DNA of 64,000 bases from Borrelia turicatae 91E135 (lineage in GTDB: Bacteria > Spirochaetota > Spirochaetia > Borreliales > Borreliaceae): NCBI RefSeq assembly GCF_000012085.2, contig NC_008710.1:310001-374000 (forward strand), written 5' to 3'. A program made the position numbers and the translations under genes. The notes under the pieces were generated by a model. The model saw only the letters and a list, made by a program, of their open reading frames with translations. It did no database searches and was not told where the DNA came from. Positions 18,629 to 27,273 of this stretch are shown here, piece by piece. Positions within the stretch are counted from its first letter, which is position 1; each line of letters starts with the position of its first letter.

Positions 18629-19729
18629 TTATTCTAAATTTATTTTGATCTCAGTATTATTCATCTCTTTCATTTTTTCCTCAAGTTTTTTTTTAAGCTT
18701 TGAATCGGTCTTCTCTAAATAAAACTTATTCAACAAATTAAATGAAACCCCCCTTTCTCTAAAGCCAAGGACCTTATAAGTTCCATATTTAAGTTCCCCT
18801 TTAAGGGCTTTCCCCAAAACTTTTTCTAAATAAAATCTTTGATTTGTAACGCCTGAACCAATAATATTATCTTTATTATTCAAATAATCTTCACCATCAA
18901 AAAGAACAGCAAAAACACCATGCTCACGAACTGATGAGAGAACTCCTTTAATAGCTGTACCTACAATTGGAAGAACTACAGAAACTCCTAAGTCTAAAAT
19001 TAAAGAGTCAGATAAAACTTTTACCCTATTGCTATCATGCCAATTTCCTAAAGTTCTAAAGAACACTTCTGAATCTAAAACCTCTCTAATTCCATTCTTG
19101 AAATAAGGAAAAATATAATTATTCATAACAGGATATTCTTGTCCAGCAATCAAGGCAACATTTTTATTATGTAAATTAGAACTTTTTAAAAATAAACCCA
19201 CATAATAACCCAATATGTAAGCTTCCTCTGCAACATTATAAGAGAGTGAATACACTTGTGGATTAATATTTTTAACTAAAGAATCAAAAAGCAAGAACTT
19301 AGTATAAGGATAATTGGGGGAAACCCTATCAATAATTCCTTGCATTGCATTATTTGTCGTTATCAAAAAATCATAATTGTTAGAATTTAATAACTTTTCA
19401 AGTAATTCTATCCATTCATGTTGATTAAACCCAGCTTCAAACAAACGAATCTCAATATCACTCTTATTTTTTTTAAATTCAATTAAAAAATCATACATTG
19501 CTTTATAAGAAGGAGAACCACTAATGATTCCAGGAATAAATAATGCAATTTTTCTATTAGATGAAGACCTGGGTTCTCTAATTCTAAAAAAATTAATATA
19601 AACAAATAAAAATAAACAAATTAGTGAAACAAAAACACAAAAAATCCTAAAAAAAAGAGCTTTACTCACAGAAATAAAACACCTTTTTCTCATAAAATAA
19701 AACTTGATACTATGAGAACAAAATGGCAT
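18629..19729 (-). CDS. rfuA: Riboflavin-binding protein RfuA (BMP/PnrA family)
   Basis: The substrate-binding component of the importer. The 366 residues carry an N-terminal basic region and one membrane helix (about 24-46). A BMP-family periplasmic-binding domain follows: KIALFIPGIISGSPSYKAMYD near 60, NYDFLITTNNAM near 118, FDS, NVAEEAYILGYYVGLFL near 165-181, NVALIAGQEYP, and GVSVVLPIVGTA near 250. No convincing lipobox is visible, so this copy appears anchored by an uncleaved helix rather than lipidated. ATG 19729 is used; ATG 19693 (MRKRCF) is an equally possible start. It heads the rfuABCD operon. Confidence 0.83.
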   Translation of the reverse strand: MPFCSHSIKFYFMRKRCFISVSKALFFRIFCVFVSLICLFLFVYINFFRIREPRSSSNRKIALFIPGIISGSPSYKAMYDFLIEFKKNKSDIEIRLFEAGFNQHEWIELLEKLLNSNNYDFLITTNNAMQGIIDRVSPNYPYTKFLLFDSLVKNINPQVYSLSYNVAEEAYILGYYVGLFLKSSNLHNKNVALIAGQEYPVMNNYIFPYFKNGIREVLDSEVFFRTLGNWHDSNRVKVLSDSLILDLGVSVVLPIVGTAIKGVLSSVREHGVFAVLFDGEDYLNNKDNIIGSGVTNQRFYLEKVLGKALKGELKYGTYKVLGFRERGVSFNLLNKFYLEKTDSKLKKKLEEKMKEMNNTEIKINLE

Positions 19730-19760
19730 AAAATCAAAAACCTAAAACGCACAATATACC

Positions 19761-19778
19761 AACTTTTTCAAAAAAGTT
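19761..19778. repeat. Perfect 8-bp inverted repeat upstream of rfuA
   Basis: AACTTTTT, a two-base centre, then AAAAAGTT, centred about 40 bases before the rfuA ATG. It could be an operator or a leader hairpin. The gap 19730-19993 holds no other convincing element: I saw no gene, no tRNA and no conserved FMN-riboswitch boxes. Confidence 0.4.
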
Positions 19779-19993
19779 TCTTTGTAAAAAGATACCATAA
19801 AAGCCTCTATCACGTCCAATTCTATATCCGATTTTTTGCTTAAATTTGCTTAAAAACACCAGCATTGTATGAATATAACAAGAAACTTATTAACAAAAAC
19901 TCAATGCAAGAAATAGCCTAAATCAAATTAAAACTATCAATCTTGAAAATAGGAATTTTTATAAATACTTCACAATCACAACATTTATCAAAA

Positions 19994-21085
19994 TTAAAAC
20001 TCTCTGGGTTTTAACAAATAAAATTCATTAACACTTAAATTACTAGGAATATCACCATTTGTACGAATTAAATACATTTTAAAAGAATGAACAGTTTTAA
20101 AAAACTTTTTTGTTAAAGACGAGCGATTTTTTTTATAATTTTCCAAATATTTTAAAATAGCCCCATGGATGCTCACTTTATCAAACACATCAGAAGAATG
20201 CTTAACAATATCTTCTATAAAGAAAAACACATTGGCCAAATAAATAAAATTATTAAAAAGAATACCTATACGGCCTCTTAAATAATTGACATAATTTATC
20301 ATGTCAACTCTATTCCCTAAGGTATAATTTTTATCTTCTAAACTCCACTTTGAATATATTGTATTAAATTTAGGATCTCTTACCAAATAATCATATACAA
20401 AATCAAATCTAAAACTATCTTCAATATATTTTAAAAATATGTAAGTTAAACGACTATTATTTAGAGAAACAAAATTTTTACGAGACATTTCTTTCAAATT
20501 TTCAATTACATTTTGCGACACAGAATCACTAGTTTTATATAAAAAAGAATTATTATCCCAAAGTAAAATACTAGTGCCTGCTGAAATCCAATACTCATCC
20601 TTGTTATAATGTTTAAGAACTCCATCAAAAACACTAACAAAATAATTATTAAAGTATTCACAATTTACATAAAATTTTGCCGGAGCATCTGTCATAAAAA
20701 AATAATTATTTAAATCTACAGAAAATGAAGAACCTTGCACAACCTCATAAATAAACACCTCTAAACTCCCCTTAAATAAATATATTTTTGCATCCTGCAT
20801 ATCTTTAAGAGAAGAATAACAAATAAGACTATGGGTATTAGAATACAAGGTTAAATCTGATGCAATACCATTTATCCCATACAAACCTATTTTAATTTTA
20901 GAATTATCTCCCACTTCAATAAAATCATATTCAAAAATTTCATCCCCCAAATTTAATTTAACAGGAATAGCATTCCTTATAATATTAATCTGTCCTTCCA
21001 TTTCTTTAATAGACGCTACTTGAGAGAATAATGTCACTTGTAATAATAAAAGTAAAAGGATAATAACATATGATTTCACAATCAA
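19994..21085 (-). CDS. Secreted FecR-like protein (BB0322 type)
   Basis: A 363-residue exported protein. The N-terminus is a signal peptide (hydrophobic core at about 5-18, then SQVASI). Residues about 22-175 look like the FecR-type beta domain: KEMEGQINIIRNAIPVKLNLGDEIFEYDFIEVGDNSKIKIGL, then IYLFKGSLEVFIYE and SVFDGVLKHY, as in secreted FecR-domain proteins. The C-terminal half is helical and charged. Ligands are unknown. The start is TTG 21085 five to six bases after GAGG; GTG 21079 is the alternative. It is transcribed away from the BB0323-type locus. Confidence 0.75.
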   Translation of the reverse strand: MIVKSYVIILLLLLLQVTLFSQVASIKEMEGQINIIRNAIPVKLNLGDEIFEYDFIEVGDNSKIKIGLYGINGIASDLTLYSNTHSLICYSSLKDMQDAKIYLFKGSLEVFIYEVVQGSSFSVDLNNYFFMTDAPAKFYVNCEYFNNYFVSVFDGVLKHYNKDEYWISAGTSILLWDNNSFLYKTSDSVSQNVIENLKEMSRKNFVSLNNSRLTYIFLKYIEDSFRFDFVYDYLVRDPKFNTIYSKWSLEDKNYTLGNRVDMINYVNYLRGRIGILFNNFIYLANVFFFIEDIVKHSSDVFDKVSIHGAILKYLENYKKNRSSLTKKFFKTVHSFKMYLIRTNGDIPSNLSVNEFYLLKPREF

Positions 21086-21170
21086 ATTTTCCTCTTTTTT
21101 AAAACCTTATAAGCTTAATTATATCTTTTTTAAAGAGATTTACTAACTTTAATAAAAATGAAAAATACGT

Positions 21171-21176
21171 TATAAT
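21171..21176 (+). promoter_or_regulatory. Candidate -10 box for the lipoprotein locus
   Basis: A perfect TATAAT preceded by an AT-rich region without a strong -35. The inferred transcript would begin near 21183, just before the hairpin at 21186-21209, and would first cross the truncated gene copy. Confidence 0.4.
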
Positions 21177-21185
21177 TTTCAAGAA

Positions 21186-21209
21186 AGTATAAAAATAATA
21201 TTTTATACT
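21186..21209 (+). repeat. Perfect 9-bp stem-loop, likely 5' end of the transcript
   Basis: AGTATAAAA, a six-base loop, then TTTTATACT. It is placed immediately after the predicted transcription start, so it could protect the mRNA 5' end. Confidence 0.45.
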
Positions 21210-21215
21210 AAGCCC

Positions 21216-21230
21216 GTTCTTTTAAAGAAC
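21216..21230. repeat. Perfect 7-bp inverted repeat with one central base
   Basis: GTTCTTT-T-AAAGAAC, six bases after the stem-loop at 21186-21209. The short centre fits a protein-binding palindrome better than an RNA hairpin. Confidence 0.4.
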
Positions 21231-21288
21231 CTAAAACGTAATAAAGCTACAATTTATGTAGTTAATCTTATGTCAAAAGGATGTACTT

Positions 21289-21411
21289 ATGATGAAAAAA
21301 AACAAATTACTATTTTTAATGTTATTCGTATTTGCTCTTTCCCTAATTTCATGTGAAACCCCACCAGAAGAAAGAACATGTGGAGATGCTAAAATTTCTA
21401 AGGAATACTAA
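21289..21411 (+). pseudogene. Truncated tandem duplicate of the BB0323-type lipoprotein gene (40 codons)
   Basis: This short frame encodes a signal peptide, lipobox and about 18 more residues, then stops at TAA. Its product parallels the next gene almost residue for residue: KLLFLMLFVFALSLISCETPPEE here against [23 protein letters not shown] downstream, and both then reach a KIS-K-E segment. The upstream 40 bases also match (AATTTATGTAG, then AAGGATGTA-TTATG, which includes the ribosome-binding site), so the duplication covers the leader as well. After the stop the similarity is lost. It could be a dead relic, a translated short lipopeptide or a regulatory upstream frame; the intact start, ribosome-binding site and lipobox keep all three open. 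Confidence 0.75.
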
Positions 21412-21603
21412 ATGCAAGGGTTAGAGTATTGATACAATAAAAATGGAACTTAATATATACAGTTATACAGTAAAAAAATTGTATAATGTTAAATTGTGTA
21501 ATAATATACTAATTAGAGGCTTTATGCAAAGATAAAAGAATTAATGTTTAGAAAGCAAAGTTCTTAATTTATGTAGTCAATATCACATAAGAAGGATGTA
21601 TTT

Positions 21604-22725
21604 ATGATAAAAAAAAGCAAATTATTATTTTTAATGTTATCTGTATTTGCTCTTCCCCTAATTTCATGCAAAACCCCGCCAGAGGATACAAAGAATGCAA
21701 ACTCCAAAATTTCAACTAAAGAAACTGGGGATATAAAAAGAGACATTGAAGATATAAAGAAGGGAGTCCTAAGAGAACGGGGCAATCTTTTTTATTCTAA
21801 AGAATTTAATGAGACTGAAAAGATTGAAAAAGAAATGCACGAAAAATTTGCAAAGGGAATGATTAAAGAAGGTAATGAAATTGCCCTAAAAGTATTAGAA
21901 AGGTACAGAAATATCGCAAGAGATACAACAGAAAAAAAAGAACAAATAAACTACTTGAAAGAAAACATTGAAAAATACTTGAATGATGCTGAAGCTAATG
22001 AAGCATATATATGGATCCCATTAGAAATAGACGAAGTAAATAACTTATATTTCGAAGCAACAAGAAAATATAAAATGTATGATATCGAAAGCTCTCTTGG
22101 AATGTATAGTAAAACATTTAATAAAGCACAACAAGCTGCTAAAAAGGCAAAAGAAGCAAGGGCTCTTAAAGAAACGGAAGAGAGAATGTATAAACAATTA
22201 AAAGCACTGGAAGCTGCTTCTGAACTCCCCGTTTACAGAAACAATAAACTCATTAAACCATCACCATGGAATGGAAGAGCGCTTCTTAAGGATAAAGGTG
22301 AACGCATAAATCTTTTAAACCCACAAGACGAAACTTACTTACTTGGACAAATGGATTCATTAATACTTGCTTATGAAGAAAAGGCTGAAGAAGTAAAAAC
22401 CCCAGACCCAAATAAATTTAAAACACTCCAGCTTATTGAAAAAGCCAGACAATTATGGGAACAAGGACTTGAAGCTAAGAATCTTAATAATCTTAGACTT
22501 GCAAATGAATTATTCTTAGATTCTGCAAGATATCTCAAAGCCTATCAAAGTCACTCAAGTAAGGAGTTATATATAATTAAAATCGGAAACACCTTGTGGG
22601 GTATTTCTAAGAAATTGTACAACGACCCTTACCTATGGCCAAAAATTTGGTTTGCAAACAGACAAAAAATTCAGAATCCGGATTTAATACATGAAAATTG
22701 GAAAATAATAATTCCTTCTAAATAA
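21604..22725 (+). CDS. LysM-domain lipoprotein (BB0323 type)
   Basis: A 373-residue lipoprotein with signal peptide and lipobox ending in LISC (Cys 22). The middle (about 60-300) is helical with TPR-like character ([27 protein letters not shown]). The last 50 residues form a LysM domain ([20 protein letters not shown], ending in ENWKIIIP), which binds peptidoglycan. In B. burgdorferi BB0323 is needed for envelope integrity, cell fission and infectivity and is processed by the protease CtpA, whose gene also lies in this window. The ATG follows AAGGATG. A strong terminator follows the gene. Confidence 0.9.
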   Translation: MIKKSKLLFLMLSVFALPLISCKTPPEDTKNANSKISTKETGDIKRDIEDIKKGVLRERGNLFYSKEFNETEKIEKEMHEKFAKGMIKEGNEIALKVLERYRNIARDTTEKKEQINYLKENIEKYLNDAEANEAYIWIPLEIDEVNNLYFEATRKYKMYDIESSLGMYSKTFNKAQQAAKKAKEARALKETEERMYKQLKALEAASELPVYRNNKLIKPSPWNGRALLKDKGERINLLNPQDETYLLGQMDSLILAYEEKAEEVKTPDPNKFKTLQLIEKARQLWEQGLEAKNLNNLRLANELFLDSARYLKAYQSHSSKELYIIKIGNTLWGISKKLYNDPYLWPKIWFANRQKIQNPDLIHENWKIIIPSK

Positions 22726-22728
22726 AAC

Positions 22729-22765
22729 AAAAAAGAAAATAAGCTTATGCTTGTTTTCTTTTTTT
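22729..22765 (+). terminator. Rho-independent terminator after the LysM lipoprotein gene
   Basis: A 16-bp stem (A-rich arm ending ATAAGC, loop TTAT, arm GCTTGTTTTC followed by a T run) with one G-U pair. Confidence 0.8.
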
Positions 22766-22820
22766 ATATCTAATAAAATTAATCTAAACAAATTTTTTTT
22801 ACAAAATAAGAGAATCAAAA

Positions 22821-23189
22821 ATGAAAAAACTAGTACTAACAAGTATCCTATTCTTTTCCTGCTATACAGTAGCTCACTTAAACAAACAACTTACAAAAGA
22901 CACTCCGTACAGCATTTACCTACGAGAAGCTCAAAAAGCAACAAATGTTAACGATTATCAATCTGCTTTAAAGATATATGAAAAAATGATTAAAAATTAT
23001 AAAGAAAATGAAAGCATCGTTGCCATAGGAAAGTATGAAATCGCATTCATATATTATGTGACAAATAAAAACAACACAGCAAAAAAGCTCTTTGAAGAAT
23101 TAATACAATCTAATGTGCAAACACCTAAATGGATTATTCCCTTATCTCAAAAGATAATAGAGAAGATAAAAAACCAACAAAAAAAATAA
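22821..23189 (+). CDS. Small BamD-like lipoprotein (BB0324 type)
   Basis: A 122-residue protein with a lipobox at FFSC (Cys 14). The rest forms about two TPR-type helical hairpins: REAQKATNVNDYQSALKIYEKMI near 33-55 and YEIAFIYYVTNKNNTAKKLFEELI near 70-95. The B. burgdorferi ortholog BB0324 is a lipoprotein of the BamA outer-membrane assembly complex, regarded as a short BamD counterpart. It is much shorter than enteric BamD (about 245 residues, five TPRs). A weak GAG precedes the ATG. It is separated from the upstream gene by a terminator, so it probably has its own promoter. Confidence 0.83.
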   Translation: MKKLVLTSILFFSCYTVAHLNKQLTKDTPYSIYLREAQKATNVNDYQSALKIYEKMIKNYKENESIVAIGKYEIAFIYYVTNKNNTAKKLFEELIQSNVQTPKWIIPLSQKIIEKIKNQQKK

Positions 23190-23216
23190 ATAATAATACA
23201 CAATTAATGCAAACCA

Positions 23217-24332
23217 CTACTTAAGTAATATTCCATAAATTGTAATATCTTTTTCCTTAGCTGATCTAATGACATCCTCATAAACTATAGGTCCTCGGGG
23301 ATATTCATGGGGAGGTGCATTACCCAATACGATAATAAACCTATTATCTGCTTTCCAATCAAATTGAGTAACAGCAGAATTAATTCCCTCAAATACTGCC
23401 TCAGGATAATCTCCCCCACCACCCACACTAATATCTTCAAGAACATTATTTAAATATTCTTTATTATTAAAATCAAAAGATCTTGTTAAAAAATCTTCAA
23501 GATAATCCTTATAAAACACAAAACCTACCCTATAAGACCTATATTGACTTAACTGCGGTTCTATCATAGAGAAAAGGTGTTCTCTTAAAATTTCGATATG
23601 ATTTTTCATACTATCAGTCACATCAATAACAAAAACAAGATCTAAATCAGCAAGCGGATCTTCTGATTCTTCTAAAATATTTTTTATCTTATCAACAAGA
23701 TCAAGTCCTTTTTTTGCAACAACAACATTATCTGAAAACCTAGAGAATTCTTTTTTTAAATCATTATTCTCACTTGTACTTTCTCGTTGAATGTCTCCAA
23801 AAAATAACTCATAAGCATTATCCTTATACTGACCTAAATAATCATTATATTTTTTCTCAAAAGTTCTAATTGAAAACCAAAAAGGATCTTTTTTTCTCTT
23901 TAGAACTTCTAAATCGATATCACCACTCCTTGTCAAAAAATTAGGAAAACCGTATCTCAACTTTTTAGGTATTAAGATATGAAAAGCTTGTCCAAATCTT
24001 CTATTTTGAACAGGCGTAGAAGATGTTAATGATAAGAGACGTCTATTTTGAATAACTCTACCATTTAAAATTCTAATCTCATCCCCATTAATTCTATTAT
24101 ACTCCAATGTTCTAAATGAATAAGTAGAAACGTCTTTACTCTTATCTGGAATTTCAAAAGACTCAGTTAAAATAACCGATTTAATATTTGGCTTTTTTCT
24201 TATGAAAAGATGAAAACCATCTTCATGAGCCTCAACATATACATCATCAATATTAATACTTAAATGATCATTAATTGAAGAAAATAAATTAAATACAATA
24301 AATAAGGAAATAATAAAGTAAGCTTTTTTCAT
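23217..24332 (-). CDS. Secreted von Willebrand factor A domain protein (BB0325 type)
   Basis: A 371-residue protein with a signal peptide (hydrophobic core at about 5-18). The N-terminal half is beta-rich and lacks a known motif. From about residue 228 there is a vWA domain with the metal-binding MIDAS sequence FVIDVTDSM (D-x-T-x-S form), YRVGFVFYKDY near 255-265, and VGGGGDYPEAVFEGI near 295, which supplies the later MIDAS Asp; the domain ends at the C-terminus. It is likely to bind a protein partner in the periplasm. It lies 64 bases after flcA on the same strand. Confidence 0.82.
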   Translation of the reverse strand: MKKAYFIISLFIVFNLFSSINDHLSINIDDVYVEAHEDGFHLFIRKKPNIKSVILTESFEIPDKSKDVSTYSFRTLEYNRINGDEIRILNGRVIQNRRLLSLTSSTPVQNRRFGQAFHILIPKKLRYGFPNFLTRSGDIDLEVLKRKKDPFWFSIRTFEKKYNDYLGQYKDNAYELFFGDIQRESTSENNDLKKEFSRFSDNVVVAKKGLDLVDKIKNILEESEDPLADLDLVFVIDVTDSMKNHIEILREHLFSMIEPQLSQYRSYRVGFVFYKDYLEDFLTRSFDFNNKEYLNNVLEDISVGGGGDYPEAVFEGINSAVTQFDWKADNRFIIVLGNAPPHEYPRGPIVYEDVIRSAKEKDITIYGILLK

Positions 24333-24396
24333 ATAAATCCTTACACGTTATTAGGCAACCTTATATGCCTTAAAACTAACAAAATCACTAAATAAT

Positions 24397-27258
24397 CTAA
24401 AGATTATCAGCCAAATTATCATAGAATAAAATCTTAGAACCAATAAAATCATTCTTAAAAATACCTCTAAGATTTAAACTAGCAAGATCTTTTTTAACAC
24501 TCTTAACCATATCATCATCACGATTTAAGATATCAAATATTCTAGAAGATTCAGTCAAATTCGCAATCCCCGAATCAAAAAGATTATTATTTCTAACAAC
24601 ACCAGATTCAATCCTATCACCAAGAGATGCTCTTATCTCAACAACTCCTAGATTATTGTAAATTTCAATTTCTTTTATCAATAAAGCTTTATGATGATCA
24701 TTCCCTTGAGGTTTAAAACTTAAAATGCTAGACTTTTCTGATTCCAAATTCTGCAATACTCTTAAATAATAACTCCTAGCAGCCTCAAAATCACCCATCT
24801 TGTAGAGAACAGATGCAATTGAGTTTAAAACTTTATTACTATTTGCAAATCCAGACATATTTTGAACTCTAAATAAATAAGTTAATGCATCTTTATAATT
24901 ATTTTCCTTATAATTAAGCAATGCTAATTTGTAATAAACATCTGGGGAATTAACTCCTTCATTTATTGCCATTTCATAAGAAGATATAGCCGATTTAAAA
25001 CCATTTAAAGTCCTAAGAATATCCCCCTGCTTTTCATAAATTAAAGCAAGCTCTCTAGAGCTTTTAACAAGACCATTTTTTTTATAAAAATCATATTCAT
25101 TTAAAGCCAGACTAACAATATTACTTGCCTTAAGAGCATCATTGTTCCTCTCATAAATATCTGACAAAATTCTATAAGCAACAATCTTTTCAGAAGAATT
25201 TTCAATTGAATCTTCTTGTCTAAAACTATTCAGTGCTGTTAATAAATACCCTTCTGATTTCTTAAGATCACCCATATAATAAAAATATCTACCACTCTCA
25301 AAAAGAGCCTTATCGTAATCAGGATTTTTGAATAAAATTCTTCTAAGAATATATTCAATCTCTGAGTTAAGATTAATATCATTTAAAGCATTAGAAATGC
25401 TTTTTCCATTACCTGCCTTAAAACTAGAAAATTCTTTATTAAGTAAGTTCATTTGAGCACTGAAATATTTCAAATTTCTAGAAAGAGCATTTATTCTTTT
25501 ATTATAAACTGTAAACTCAACATACTTATCTATCAATTTCTTAGCATATTTAGTATAAACTACTTCATCAATATCTAATTCCTTATTTACCTTAATAAAA
25601 GCATTTACATCTTCAGCTTCTCTCTCAGCACCAGCCTCAATGTAAGCATTAAAAAGCTTAAACAAAATTTCCTTTTTATGACCATATTTTGAAAGCAAGA
25701 TAGTGTAATTATTAATACTATCTTTGTAATATGCAGGATCTCTTTGAGCCCACTGAAAATAATTATCACCCTTAGCCATTAATGCCTCATAATCATAAAT
25801 AGAATAAGATATAACCTCATCCAAAATAGCATTGGCATCAGCATACTCACCAAGCCTCATTTTCATAAAAGCATAAGATATATATCCATCCCTATCAAAA
25901 TTTTTACGTCTTCTCTTAGAAGCACCCACAGAAAATGGATCAATGGTAAATAATTCTTCGTATTTTTCCTCAGCACTATCAAAATCTCTTACATCTTCAA
26001 AAACTTTAGCATAAGTTAAAAACCACTTTTTGTTAGGTTTCATATAATATGCATCCCTAAAAATAGCTTTAGCAAGCTCTCTCTTATTCTCATATATATA
26101 TGATATTCCCTCTTTATATTTTCTATCAGATGCAATATAAAAAAACATAACATCAACTAAAAAATAAAAAGACAAAAAGGTCAAAATAACAAAAAGAGAT
26201 GCAATTTTAAAGATTGGGGTTAAAGCTTTAGAAAGTCTATAGCTAAATTTCTTTTCAAGTTTGCTACATTCCTCTGCTTTATAATACATAACAGGCAATT
26301 TAACAGAACGACCAACAATGTCTCCAACAAATTTAGCAATAAACTTAAGCCCTTTCTTATTTTGTTCAACAAGATCAATTAATGCTTCAATTTTGTACCT
26401 AGAGACATTCTCTAGCATTAAAGCCTCAGCAATAGCAATTCTCAAATTTCTAGGATAAGAATCTAAATGCTTGAAAAATAAAGGATAATTAATTTTAAAA
26501 TTATGTTTACCTAAAGGTTCTTTTTGGTCATTTTCCAAAAATTCAAAATCATCTGAAAGATTAGACCAATTATCCTCCTCACCATCACTAAGATTTTCAG
26601 AATTTTCATTAGAAAATGATTCATCACTGTAAGGCATTTCTAAACTATTATTTGTTTCATCTGATTCCTTTAGACCACTAATCATATTCTCAAGATCAAA
26701 ATCATCATTACTATCATTTAGAGATTCCTGACTCAAATTATTAGCATCAATCTCATTATCAATAGACTCATCAGAATTTAATAAATCTGAATCCAAATCA
26801 TTCTCTATATCTAGATTTTGCAAACTATCAGCATTATTATCTAAATCGAAATTAATAGCATCGTCTAAACTAATAGAATTATCATCAAGAACTTTTTCAA
26901 GATTTTCTTCAAGATGAGAACTTAAAACATCAAAATCATTATCTAACTCATTAAACTCAGGATCAATGTCTACTTTTTTAGAATCTTTTAAAATTGCAAT
27001 ATCATTTTCATTAGATCCATCATTCTGATCTTCCTCACTATCAAGCTCACCAAGCATAGCATCCAAATCAAGCTCATCATCGGGTTCTTCTTCTAAATCA
27101 AAAACTTCTTCCTGATTTTCCCAAGGAACAATAGACTCCCCATCTTTAGGAGGTTCAATATCCATTTTGATGCCAAAACGTTCCTTTTGAGCCCTCTCAT
27201 CGGAAATATTATCTAATAATTCTCTTTTAAACTTATTTATTTTCTCTATATCTGGCAT
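24397..27258 (-). CDS. flcA: Flagellar collar protein FlcA (TPR protein, BB0326 type)
   Basis: A 953-residue protein in three parts. Residues 1 to about 240 are extremely acidic and Asn/Asp/Ser-rich with no stable fold visible. A cytoplasmic domain follows, then one membrane helix at about 350-376 (ILTFLSFYFLVDVMFFYIA). The remaining 570 residues are TPR repeats, with clear units near AKAIFRDAYYMKPNKKWFLTYA, FDSAEEKYEELFTIDP, and later AISSYEMAINEGVNSPDVYY. In B. burgdorferi BB0326 builds the collar around the periplasmic flagellar motor and is needed for stator assembly; I transfer that by architecture and gene order. It follows the acyltransferase gene by 15 bases. Confidence 0.88.
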   Translation of the reverse strand: MPDIEKINKFKRELLDNISDERAQKERFGIKMDIEPPKDGESIVPWENQEEVFDLEEEPDDELDLDAMLGELDSEEDQNDGSNENDIAILKDSKKVDIDPEFNELDNDFDVLSSHLEENLEKVLDDNSISLDDAINFDLDNNADSLQNLDIENDLDSDLLNSDESIDNEIDANNLSQESLNDSNDDFDLENMISGLKESDETNNSLEMPYSDESFSNENSENLSDGEEDNWSNLSDDFEFLENDQKEPLGKHNFKINYPLFFKHLDSYPRNLRIAIAEALMLENVSRYKIEALIDLVEQNKKGLKFIAKFVGDIVGRSVKLPVMYYKAEECSKLEKKFSYRLSKALTPIFKIASLFVILTFLSFYFLVDVMFFYIASDRKYKEGISYIYENKRELAKAIFRDAYYMKPNKKWFLTYAKVFEDVRDFDSAEEKYEELFTIDPFSVGASKRRRKNFDRDGYISYAFMKMRLGEYADANAILDEVISYSIYDYEALMAKGDNYFQWAQRDPAYYKDSINNYTILLSKYGHKKEILFKLFNAYIEAGAEREAEDVNAFIKVNKELDIDEVVYTKYAKKLIDKYVEFTVYNKRINALSRNLKYFSAQMNLLNKEFSSFKAGNGKSISNALNDINLNSEIEYILRRILFKNPDYDKALFESGRYFYYMGDLKKSEGYLLTALNSFRQEDSIENSSEKIVAYRILSDIYERNNDALKASNIVSLALNEYDFYKKNGLVKSSRELALIYEKQGDILRTLNGFKSAISSYEMAINEGVNSPDVYYKLALLNYKENNYKDALTYLFRVQNMSGFANSNKVLNSIASVLYKMGDFEAARSYYLRVLQNLESEKSSILSFKPQGNDHHKALLIKEIEIYNNLGVVEIRASLGDRIESGVVRNNNLFDSGIANLTESSRIFDILNRDDDMVKSVKKDLASLNLRGIFKNDFIGSKILFYDNLADNL

Positions 27259-27273
27259 ATTACAATCAAAATC

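Noticed and set aside
19730..19993. FMN riboswitch before the riboflavin transporter
   Set aside because: The conserved GC-rich boxes of the RFN element are not visible on either strand; only a short inverted repeat is present.
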